From the IMG/VR virus record IMGVR_UViG_3300045993_000204, positions 1 through 58,104 of that record: DNA of 58,104 bases, one strand, 5' to 3'. The DNA is from a virus. The notes beneath the pieces are model-generated. The model was not told the origin of the DNA, made no database searches, and was given only the letters and a program-made list of their open reading frames with translations. The position numbers and the translations under genes were made by a program. Of the stretch, positions 19,803 to 25,816 are shown piece after piece (within the stretch, counting starts at the first letter, position 1; every line of letters begins with the position of its first letter).

Positions 19803-21806
19803 CTATGTCGGTGCTTTTGAAATGGCAATGTATCCAGGGAGCGCAGAGTCGTGGTTCCCGATCCCACCTGATAGTGCTTTGTGCTGCCACTCGTCTATGC
19901 TTAGCTGTGCAAGCCGCTTCCTAGCAGGGGTAAGGTTAAACGGGAATGTCGGCGATGTCGCAAGGCTTCTCAACACCTTCGCCACCAAGTTCACAGCAGT
20001 AACCTCTTTGTTGTCTTGGTTAATTCTATCTGTGATAAACTTGGCAGTGATGAACTGGTGTGGTAAGTCTTTCAGTTTGGGGAAGATATTGCCTGCAATC
20101 ATTTGCTCAATGCTGCTTGTGAGCTCATCATGCTTGGCGTACTTGAGGTTGAGCAGTTCTTGTGGGGAGCTGATGTGAGGATTCTCTGCTCTGAGCTCTT
20201 GGTCTACATCGTCCATAGTCAGCCTGGACTTCCACCACACTTGCGGGTCATTCTCGTCTACTACCACAGTTTCAAGCGCTTCTGCAAGGAGCTGCAACTT
20301 GACTTCGTAGGGTATTACTACGCACCAGTTCACTGTAACGGCAATGAACCGGCGGGAGCCAGACTTGTCTGAGGTGATGTCCGATCTGTTAGTCGCCCCA
20401 CAGATGATGTACCCTCTAGGCTCTACTTTAGGGTCAGTCTGGTACAGTACCTGGATTGTGTCCTCTGTTTGGGAGATGTACTGCTTGATATTTTCGTGAG
20501 ATGCACCTCGTGAGTCCAAGATAATACCTTCTGCCATATCCACAATGACAGACTTTGCGCACTTCACCATGCTATGCCGCTGCTGGCTAGACGTTCCTGT
20601 AGGGAGCGCCTCGATTGCGTGGTAGAGCTTGTGCCCTTCGAACGTTGCCAAGGCTTCTAGGAACGTGGTCTTACGAATGCCTTGTGGGCCTACTAGCATG
20701 AAGGCAAAGTCTGCTTTAGTTCCTGGTTTGACAAGACGCAGGGCAAAGGCAGTCATGAGCATGCGCCCAAAGTCTTCGCAGATGTGCTGGTCTTCTGGTG
20801 CTACTTGTAAGTACTTTGGGCCCCAAGTATCAAGGCGAGGTACTTTGTCCCAGGTCACTGCCTTGATTGCATCCCGTACTAGGTCTGTAGACGTGGTGTT
20901 GAGGTACCCACCTACTGCAGTGGCAATCACTGGTTTTGTGAACTTGCCATCTATGTGTTCTTGTAGGTTAACCAGGATGTCAAACTTCACATTGTCTACG
21001 CTAGTACAAAGACTGCCATCAAAGATAATGCCAAGTCGCTTATCCTCGTAGAGGCGCTTGGCATACAGTGTTTTGATTATTTGGTAGGCATTAAACTCGT
21101 TGCGCTCAAACTTGCCTTTGTCATCCACAATCACCTTGGCTTCAGACAGGACTTGCTTACGGGAAGCCTGGAGTGACTCTACTGGGATGACCATCAGTTC
21201 TTCAAGCTGGCCTTCAGGATCCTCAACTAACCAGTCATCCACACCTTTGTTGAACGGTGGCTTATAGACTGTGAGGGTAACACTTAGCGCTTTGAGGAGG
21301 GAAGCGAAGGTAGTGACTGCGTACTGGATTTGTACATTTGTTTCTATGTCCCCATCAAAGACTGCCTTGACCTCTGTGCAACCATGCAGGAGACCAACTA
21401 AGGTGGGGTGCAGTACCTGACCCTGCGAGAACCCGCGACAGCCTCTTAGCCCTACGGACGCAATGTTGAAATGCTTGGAGAACTTGACTGACTTCTTCTC
21501 CCCTTCTATTAGCCATAGTGTCTTGGACTTGGGGTACTCGCCTAGCGGGACGTACACCTCTGTTTGTCCCTTGGGTCCCTTATATTTAGGGACCGAATCC
21601 GCACGACAAACCCACATTTGTGGGACTTGATATGGTATAATATAACGCCCAACACCAAATAGATTTGCTATGGGATAGGCACCAAGGTCTGATGGTTCTA
21701 GCCCAGAACGTGCAAGATCCGAGCGCATAAACTGCTCGGAGATGCTGTCTGATATATATGCAGGAGCTGGTTCATAAAGTAGCGAAGCTTGCGCATGAGC
21801 TGACAT
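19803..21806 (-). CDS. Toprim/DUF3854-VapE type primase-helicase (667 aa)
   Basis: The N-terminal half has a Toprim-like fold: LWLIEGEKKS (97-106, Glu101), VGLRGCRGF (118-126), AVFDGDIETN (148-157, Asp151/Asp153), the signature of phage DUF3854 primases. The C-terminal half is a VapE-type SF3-like ATPase: PRLDTWGPKYL (323-333), Walker A VGPQGIRKTT (372-381), then ATNRSDITSD and GSRRFIAV (arginine-finger region). It should prime and unwind DNA at the fork for the family A polymerase. The Walker A has Arg in place of the usual Gly before the Lys. The ATG at 21806 has no clear Shine-Dalgarno sequence. Confidence 0.88.
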   Translation of the reverse strand: MSAHAQASLLYEPAPAYISDSISEQFMRSDLARSGLEPSDLGAYPIANLFGVGRYIIPYQVPQMWVCRADSVPKYKGPKGQTEVYVPLGEYPKSKTLWLIEGEKKSVKFSKHFNIASVGLRGCRGFSQGQVLHPTLVGLLHGCTEVKAVFDGDIETNVQIQYAVTTFASLLKALSVTLTVYKPPFNKGVDDWLVEDPEGQLEELMVIPVESLQASRKQVLSEAKVIVDDKGKFERNEFNAYQIIKTLYAKRLYEDKRLGIIFDGSLCTSVDNVKFDILVNLQEHIDGKFTKPVIATAVGGYLNTTSTDLVRDAIKAVTWDKVPRLDTWGPKYLQVAPEDQHICEDFGRMLMTAFALRLVKPGTKADFAFMLVGPQGIRKTTFLEALATFEGHKLYHAIEALPTGTSSQQRHSMVKCAKSVIVDMAEGIILDSRGASHENIKQYISQTEDTIQVLYQTDPKVEPRGYIICGATNRSDITSDKSGSRRFIAVTVNWCVVIPYEVKLQLLAEALETVVVDENDPQVWWKSRLTMDDVDQELRAENPHISSPQELLNLKYAKHDELTSSIEQMIAGNIFPKLKDLPHQFITAKFITDRINQDNKEVTAVNLVAKVLRSLATSPTFPFNLTPARKRLAQLSIDEWQHKALSGGIGNHDSALPGYIAISKAPT

Positions 21807-21833
21807 GTTGATTGTGGTTGGTTGATGCAGGGA

Positions 21834-21911
21834 TGTGGTTGGTGTTTAGAAAGAAAGACCCGAGGACTTTCGCCCTCGGGTTTTCACCTGCATCTAGGCC
21901 CACCAACCACA
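21834..21911 (-). terminator. Intrinsic terminator after the HNH gene, inside an 11-bp inverted repeat
   Basis: On the minus strand ACCCGAGG, an 8-base loop, CCTCGGGT (21858-21881), then CTTTCTTTCT: a good intrinsic terminator. It is enclosed by a second, perfect 11-bp inverted repeat TGTGGTTGGTG / CACCAACCACA (21834-21844 and 21901-21911). The outer repeat may form a larger stem or be a protein site. Confidence 0.7.
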
Positions 21912-21941
21912 GCAGCTCCTAGACTTTACAAATAGGGTAGC

Positions 21942-22511
21942 CTACGTCTCCAAAAGTCTATTGCCTTTACTACTATTTTCTGTTTGAGTAAGCAGCTGTA
22001 AGTTGTTTGCAACATGAAGCCCAGATACTAAAGCTCCGCGCAAAGGATAAATGTGATCTACAGTAAGCCCCTTACTTGCAGCTTTTGTGTATACTTGCTT
22101 AATTGCTGCCAAGTCTGCCCATGGTGGCACACGCTGGATTTTAGCTATAGCGTACCTCGTACAATTAGCATTAGACTTTCCGCGATTCGCTTTTTGCCAA
22201 GCCCTTACTGCCGCGTTAAGCTTTTCACGCCCTTCAGGCGTTGCTCGGGTTTTTGCCTTTGCAGCTCGTTGCACAGCCCGTATTTTGTCTAAGCCTTCTG
22301 GAGTGGTTCTATTTTTTGCTTGGGTCGCTCTATTTGCCGCATTTGCTTTTGCGCGACCTTCTGGAGTTGCTTTACGAGCAGCATTGCGCTTGGCATCACT
22401 AAGCAAGTAACAGTCCCAGCAGACTGCCCCTAAAAAACCAGACGCTTTCGAGCAAGACTTAGCTGTAAGCTCATAGAACTTTTCTTGGTTACAAATTTTA
22501 CAATATCGCAT
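21942..22511 (-). CDS. HNH homing endonuclease with zinc finger and TPEG repeats (189 aa)
   Basis: Three parts: N-terminal zinc finger CKICNQE...KASGFLGAVCWDC (4-33); three helical repeats beginning TPEG[RL]xK at about 50-115, probably DNA-contacting linkers; and a C-terminal HNH, LTVDHIYPLRGALVSGLHVA, NNLQLLT, ENSSKGN. Intact, and the best model for the decayed copy at 18237-18689. It lies directly upstream of the primase-helicase gene, separated by a terminator. A probable own promoter (TATAGT) precedes the ATG. Confidence 0.88.
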   Translation of the reverse strand: MRYCKICNQEKFYELTAKSCSKASGFLGAVCWDCYLLSDAKRNAARKATPEGRAKANAANRATQAKNRTTPEGLDKIRAVQRAAKAKTRATPEGREKLNAAVRAWQKANRGKSNANCTRYAIAKIQRVPPWADLAAIKQVYTKAASKGLTVDHIYPLRGALVSGLHVANNLQLLTQTENSSKGNRLLET

Positions 22512-22817
22512 AACTTATTGTAACACTATACTGTCGTTTAGGACACATATATTTTTCACAGTTGTGGTATAAGCTTAGTCCTAGGTCCCGTACCTAGAAC
22601 CCCACTCGCCACCAGTTCTTCGTGTTTGTGTGTCGTGCGTGCGCATCGTGTTTTATATTTTAATCATATTTAATTTTGAGCCCTGGTAACATCCAGCAAG
22701 TAGAAGTTGCATTAAACGCATTATTTCGAAAACGTATACGTACGCATCAGCAGCGAAAAATAATGCGACGGTGGCAATCGTGGTGCGTTTTAAGCACCTC
22801 GTGGATCAGTCGGACTG
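22512..22817. other. Gene-free stretch with hairpin and GT-rich segment
   Basis: 306 bases without a credible gene. Contains a probable leftward -10 (TATAGT) for the HNH gene, a 6-bp hairpin CTAGGT-cccgt-ACCTAG (22581-22597), a GT-rich segment (22620-22655), then AT-rich sequence, and a GGTGC/GCACC stem (22782-22798). The order hairpin, GT-rich, AT-rich is echoed at 23417-23530, on the other side of the gene at 22818-23336. Confidence 0.6.
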
Positions 22818-23336
22818 TCAATAATCGTCATCGTCACGACCTTTTTGCTTCTTTGGTATGTAGTCAAATGCGTCTGGCCCAAACTTCTCAATCTTATGCT
22901 TGACTACTCGTATTTCGTCTTCCAGTACAAACTTACGCATACTAAGCGTTGGGTCAGTAGTATCAGGGTATGCTCTTTCAAACAAGCCCAACAAACTTTG
23001 CGCTTGGCTTAGTCGCTCTGCATATGGTACACCTAGTGTACTTCTTTGACTTTGGCCTACCACAGTTCGTTTAGCTTTGGCAGTAACCTGCGCATCAAAC
23101 TTTGTATTGGACATTTGGTGCTTGATTCCTTGGAGTTGCGCCTCCAGCGATTCTTTCTTAGCCTTAAGTTCTAGGTACTCTGGATTAGTACTTTGGGATA
23201 TACTTTGTGCACGTGCTCGCTGGCGCTTGACGTAACATGCCCAGCATATGTTACCCATAAATCCTGCTGCTTTACTATTACGTGGTACGTCTGGATTGAA
23301 CGGGGCATCTTGCTCACAAGTTTTACAAACCTTCAT
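22818..23336 (-). CDS. Zinc-finger/coiled-coil protein sharing its N-terminus with HNH endonucleases (172 aa)
   Basis: The N-terminus CKTCEQDAPF...KAAGFMGNICWACY (4-35) is the same zinc-finger module found in the HNH proteins at 8676, 18237 (decayed) and 21942. Instead of an HNH domain the rest is Lys/Glu-rich coiled coil (ELKAKKESLEAQLQGIKHQM) ending KKQKGRDDDDY. No nuclease residues are visible. Well-placed promoter (TATAAT) and AGGAG before the ATG at 23336. It may be a DNA-targeting protein derived from a homing gene; function unknown. Confidence 0.7.
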   Translation of the reverse strand: MKVCKTCEQDAPFNPDVPRNSKAAGFMGNICWACYVKRQRARAQSISQSTNPEYLELKAKKESLEAQLQGIKHQMSNTKFDAQVTAKAKRTVVGQSQRSTLGVPYAERLSQAQSLLGLFERAYPDTTDPTLSMRKFVLEDEIRVVKHKIEKFGPDAFDYIPKKQKGRDDDDY

Positions 23337-23372
23337 ATCAAACTCCTATATAAAATATTATTATATCGTAAA
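23337..23372 (-). promoter_or_regulatory. Probable promoter of the 23336 gene
   Basis: On the minus strand TTAAAC, about 16 bases, TATAAT within ACGATATAATAATATT, then AGGAG and ATG. Both hexamers are readable but the -35 is weak. Confidence 0.5.
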
Positions 23373-23416
23373 TATTACGACGTTTAATGTATTTAGTGCT
23401 TTGAAGATTGCGTCTA

Positions 23417-23464
23417 GGTTCTTAGTACCTCGTGCTTTGGACTACGAGGTAGGTACTAAGAACC
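23417..23464. repeat. Imperfect long inverted repeat
   Basis: GGTTCTTAGTACCTCGT at 23417-23433 faces ACGAGG plus AGGTACTAAGAACC at 23444-23464. The arms are complementary except for a 4-base insert in the right arm. Ten-base loop. Confidence 0.8.
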
Positions 23465-23622
23465 TCGTGCATGTTGTGTTGTGTGTGTTCGTCGTGTAAT
23501 ATAACTTTAATAATAATAATAATATATATATACAAGTAAATACTATGTTTTTTTCATGGCCATTTTTAAGCTGCCTTTTCAGACGCCTTTCCGACGACAC
23601 GGCCGCGCACGTTACACGAAAC

Positions 23623-23685
23623 CAGCTGTTTTCGGCCCAAAAAGGCCGAAAACCCCGTCAAAATCAGCTGTTTTCGGCCCAAAAA
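23623..23685. repeat. 21-bp direct repeat containing a 10-bp hairpin
   Basis: The 21-mer starting CAGCTGTTTTCGG occurs at 23623-23643 and again at 23665-23685 (period 42). The first copy, with the following bases, forms GTTTTCGGCC / GGCCGAAAAC (23628-23637 and 23644-23653), a perfect 10-bp stem with a CAAAAA loop. Confidence 0.85.
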
Positions 23686-23922
23686 CGTCATTTTAGCCTT
23701 CCAGGCTCCGAACGCACGTGTTTTCGTCGTACACGGAACCAGCGAGTACTACCCCAGGCCCCGAACAGTGCTTTCCACCCCAAAACGGATTCCAGCAACA
23801 GGGCAAATCTCCCGGATTTCGGGCTAGCCCGCTAAAACGCAATCTACCACGTTTTTGGGCAAGTGACCTTCCGTCCGACACTGGGTAGGAAGGAGGGTAG
23901 CACTTCGTAATGCGGAGTTTGT

Positions 23923-23971
23923 CCATGCATATATGAGTTTTGGGCAAAGTCCAAAACTCATATATGCATGG
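23923..23971. repeat. Perfect 21-bp inverted repeat with 7-base loop
   Basis: Arms 23923-23943 and 23951-23971 (core CATGCATATATGAGTTTTGG) are fully complementary around GCAAAGT. The sequence CATATATGAGTTT appears again at 23993-24005 inside a second, shorter stem. It is too AT-rich for a normal terminator; a cruciform or protein-binding site is possible. Confidence 0.9.
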
Positions 23972-24017
23972 CCCGAAGTCAGTTCGACCCCATCATATAT
24001 GAGTTTGATGGGGCAAT

Positions 24018-24045
24018 AAAAAAGCCCTGAGAATCTCAGGGCTTT
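24018..24045 (-). terminator. Intrinsic terminator of the 24064 gene
   Basis: On the minus strand AAAGCCCTGAG, a 3-base loop, CTCAGGGCTTT, then TTTATT: an 11-bp stem with a U-rich run, 19 bases after the stop of the regulator gene. This should separate that gene from the rest of the early arm. Confidence 0.9.
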
Positions 24046-24063
24046 GCGCTTAGCAGCTGTCTA

Positions 24064-24522
24064 TTACTCTTGGGTTACTTCTTCAACTTTGGGCAGGTCG
24101 ATTTTATTTGCCCGCACTTGAGACTTGTACCATGCAACACACGCATAGGTTGTCTTGCGAGCGGGATTCTCTTCAAGGACCTTTGCAACGATTTCTTTGT
24201 TAGAGAGCGCGCCTTCGGCAATCAATTCAAGGATCCTTGCACCAACGCCAGTCTTCACAGTCTTGGGCGCTTTAAACGCATTATTTTCGATCGGTGTATG
24301 TTCGGCTTCGTCGTTCGTTTTGGGAGCCTCCGTGACGATCGTAGTCGATGTATCGTCGCTTACGATCGTTAACGTTTCGGCATCGACGACGACCGGTGGC
24401 ACGTACTCTTCGCCTTTTTCCGCAGCGATCTGAGATTCAATGGCTTGAGTTTCGAGCTCGATCATGGCAAGCTTTTGAGCCTTAGTTAAACGTGGGGCCT
24501 TGGGTGCAGTAGTCTTAGTCAT
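24064..24522 (-). CDS. Putative winged-helix regulator, first gene of the leftward arm (152 aa)
   Basis: N-terminal basic segment (MTKTTAPKAPRLTKAQKLA), an acidic Thr/Val-rich linker, and a C-terminal domain GVGARILELIAEG...NKEIVAKVLEENP...KTTYACVAWYKSQVRANK. The C-terminal domain is shared with the protein at 10682-11125. The 48-residue domain looks like a winged helix. The gene is monocistronic: its own promoter and hairpin leader in front, a strong terminator behind, next to the repeat-filled divergent region it may bind (inference). Confidence 0.7.
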   Translation of the reverse strand: MTKTTAPKAPRLTKAQKLAMIELETQAIESQIAAEKGEEYVPPVVVDAETLTIVSDDTSTTIVTEAPKTNDEAEHTPIENNAFKAPKTVKTGVGARILELIAEGALSNKEIVAKVLEENPARKTTYACVAWYKSQVRANKIDLPKVEEVTQE

Positions 24523-24539
24523 AAGTTCTTTCTAGTTTG

Positions 24540-24563
24540 TCAACCAGCGTGATTGCTTGTTGA
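24540..24563 (-). promoter_or_regulatory. 5' leader hairpin of the 24064 gene
   Basis: TCAAC, one mismatch, AGC, 6-base loop, GCT, mismatch, GTTGA. It starts 7 bases after the -10 hexamer. Same placement and loop size as the perfect hairpins at 17546-17565 and 19650-19671. Confidence 0.6.
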
Positions 24564-24570
24564 TGAGTTA

Positions 24571-24599
24571 ATTATGTCACGGCAAATTAAGAAGTACAA
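24571..24599 (-). promoter_or_regulatory. Sigma70-type promoter of the 24064 gene
   Basis: On the minus strand TTGTAC (24594-24599), 17 bases, CATAAT (24571-24576). Spacing is ideal. The start site falls at the 5' hairpin. Confidence 0.7.
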
Positions 24600-24780
24600 G
24601 CAATCGTTCTAATTGGTTAGCTCTAGTTGATTAGTAAAACCTATTGGGGCTTTGTACTAATTATATACGCGATGCGGGTGCGTGTGCGCACATGCGTATA
24701 ACGTACTTTGATCCAAATGTAAACAAATAAAGTGTAACACTTTGTAACGGAGATACTGATTGGTAATACTATGTGCTACG

Positions 24781-25000
24781 TGGTATGTACTCGTACTACG
24801 TGGTATGTACTCGTACTACGTGGTATGTACTCGTACTACGCGGTATGCACTCGTACTAAGTGGTATGTACTTGTACTAAGTGGTATGCACTAGCACTGAG
24901 TAGTATGTACTCGTACTACTTAGTATGCGCTTGCACTGAGTAGTATGTACTTGTACTAAGCAGTGTGTACTCATACTGAGTGGTATGTACTATGCAGCAT
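24781..25000. repeat. Eleven tandem 20-bp repeats (iteron-like)
   Basis: Units start every 20 bases from 24781. Consensus TGGTATGTACTCGTACTAAG. The first three copies are identical; later ones diverge, and the eleventh is half-conserved. Each contains GTAC-TC-GTAC. Twenty bases is about two helical turns, so bound proteins would line up on one face. Confidence 0.95.
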
Positions 25001-25009
25001 GAGCCACGG

Positions 25010-25129
25010 AGTTACCAACGAGTTGCCCTAGTTACTAACCAGGTTGCTAAGTTACTAACGAGTTACCATAGTTACTAACAGGGCTAGTACGTTGCCAACG
25101 GGTTCATAAAGTTACCAACCAGTTACTAA
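25010..25129. repeat. Six tandem 20-bp units of a second repeat
   Basis: Units at 25010, 25030, 25050, 25070, 25090 and 25110, each beginning AGTTACYAAC (one has CGTTGCCAAC) with a related half-site SAGTTRCYA in the second half of several. The sequence differs from the preceding array but the period is the same. Confidence 0.88.
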
Positions 25130-25131
25130 GT

Positions 25132-25182
25132 CCTATATGGGGCTTGCCTTGTGCGGGGCACTTTGCACCCCCTATATGGGGC
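25132..25182. repeat. Pair of CCTATATGGGGC boxes
   Basis: Identical 12-mers at 25132-25143 and 25171-25182, 39 bp apart, the second in a near-palindrome CCCCTATATGGGG. Likely protein-binding sites. Confidence 0.7.
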
Positions 25183-25231
25183 GAATCCCGACGGGCAGGT
25201 GCAGCCTTATGTTGATCTACATACGCAGCAG

Positions 25232-25415
25232 AAAACCCAAACTAAACTACCAGCGAGTACTTTATACAAATTCCCGGAAAAAACCCAAACTAAACTACCA
25301 GTGAGTAAAGTGCACCGCCACAAAGAACCCCCGGGCATACCCGCCTCTTCACCCCCACCAAGCTCTTCACCAAGAAAAATTTCCCGGAAAAATTTCGAAA
25401 TTTAAACTACCAGTG
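25232..25415. repeat. 28-bp repeats upstream of the first late gene
   Basis: AAAACCCAAACTAAACTACC plus AGYGAGTA occurs at 25232-25259 and 25280-25307 (period 48). A partial copy, TAAACTACCAGTG, is at 25403-25415. TTCCCGGAAAAA is also duplicated (25271-25282, 25381-25392). Position suggests late-promoter regulatory sites; no clear -10/-35 pair is visible. Confidence 0.75.
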
Positions 25416-25449
25416 CACACAACACTAAAATTCACGACATAATACTGAA

Positions 25450-25812
25450 ATGAGTCTAATCCCTGAAGTCCTCCCCCAACAGATCCGCTCAACAGCTCTC
25501 ACCCAGCCCGTTGGCCCCAACGTAGCGATCAAGCAACTCCGTGAAGTATTCAGGGATGCATTTGACCAGCTAGGTGGCGCGCACTGGCTTATCGAGTTTG
25601 TACAAAAAGATCCAGCTAACGCAAGGGTCTTTGTGGGTGCTATCAGCAAGCTGCTCCCCGCGCAAGTCCAGTCAGTAGTAATCAAGGGTGATGCAGACAA
25701 TCCCCTTCGCATGGCTGTTACCTCCCTCAAGGGGCTTAGCGATGCGGACTTACTACAAATGGAAGCTATTGTGTCCAAAGTCAGCACACTGCCAGATCCC
25801 CAAGTAGAGTAG
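25450..25812 (+). CDS. Probable terminase small subunit (120 aa)
   Basis: The first late gene, 4 bases before the large terminase. Mostly helical, with AFDQLGGAHWLIEFVQKDP and ARVFVGAISKLLP, a pattern I associate with small terminase-like proteins of podovirus genomes. No obvious helix-turn-helix. It would recognise DNA for packaging and recruit the large subunit. The call rests largely on position. No Shine-Dalgarno sequence is evident before the ATG. Confidence 0.6.
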   Translation: MSLIPEVLPQQIRSTALTQPVGPNVAIKQLREVFRDAFDQLGGAHWLIEFVQKDPANARVFVGAISKLLPAQVQSVVIKGDADNPLRMAVTSLKGLSDADLLQMEAIVSKVSTLPDPQVE

Positions 25813-25816
25813 CTAA

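Larger units (their letters stand above)
23337..24063. other. 727-bp noncoding region rich in inverted repeats
   Basis: No frame here looks coding. From left to right: the promoter of the 23336 gene; an imperfect 17/21-base inverted repeat (23417-23433 and 23444-23464); GT-rich then TA-rich DNA; a GC-richer block (23580-23900) with a 21-bp direct repeat and several hairpins; a 21-bp perfect inverted repeat (23923-23971); a CCCCATCA/TGATGGGG stem near 23988-24013; and the terminator of the 24064 gene. Candidate for a structured RNA or a replication element. Confidence 0.6.
24523..25449. other. 927-bp divergent control/origin region
   Basis: Separates the leftward early and rightward late arms. 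From left to right: early promoter and leader; about 180 bp of AT-rich DNA; eleven 20-bp repeats (24781-25000); six 20-bp units of another repeat (25010-25129); two CCTATATGGGGC boxes (25132-25143, 25171-25182); two 28-bp repeats and a third partial copy (25232-25415) before the first late gene. A short open frame at 25151-25405 is not credible as a gene. Best candidate for the replication origin and for early/late switching. Confidence 0.75.

Noticed and set aside
23545-23835. 96-codon plus-strand frame in the noncoding block
   Set aside because: No ribosome-binding site, its repeated NQLFSAQK comes from the DNA repeat, and it runs against the direction of transcription around it.
22711-24290. 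Shared TTAAACGCATTATTT near 22711 and 24272
   Set aside because: A 15-base match between two places is expected by chance in 58 kb, and one copy is coding.
24781-25129. CRISPR array
   Set aside because: The units are contiguous 20-mers without unique spacers, and there are no cas genes.
25151-25405. 84-codon frame in the divergent region
   Set aside because: Its sequence reflects the 28-bp repeats and Pro-rich low complexity; poor start context.
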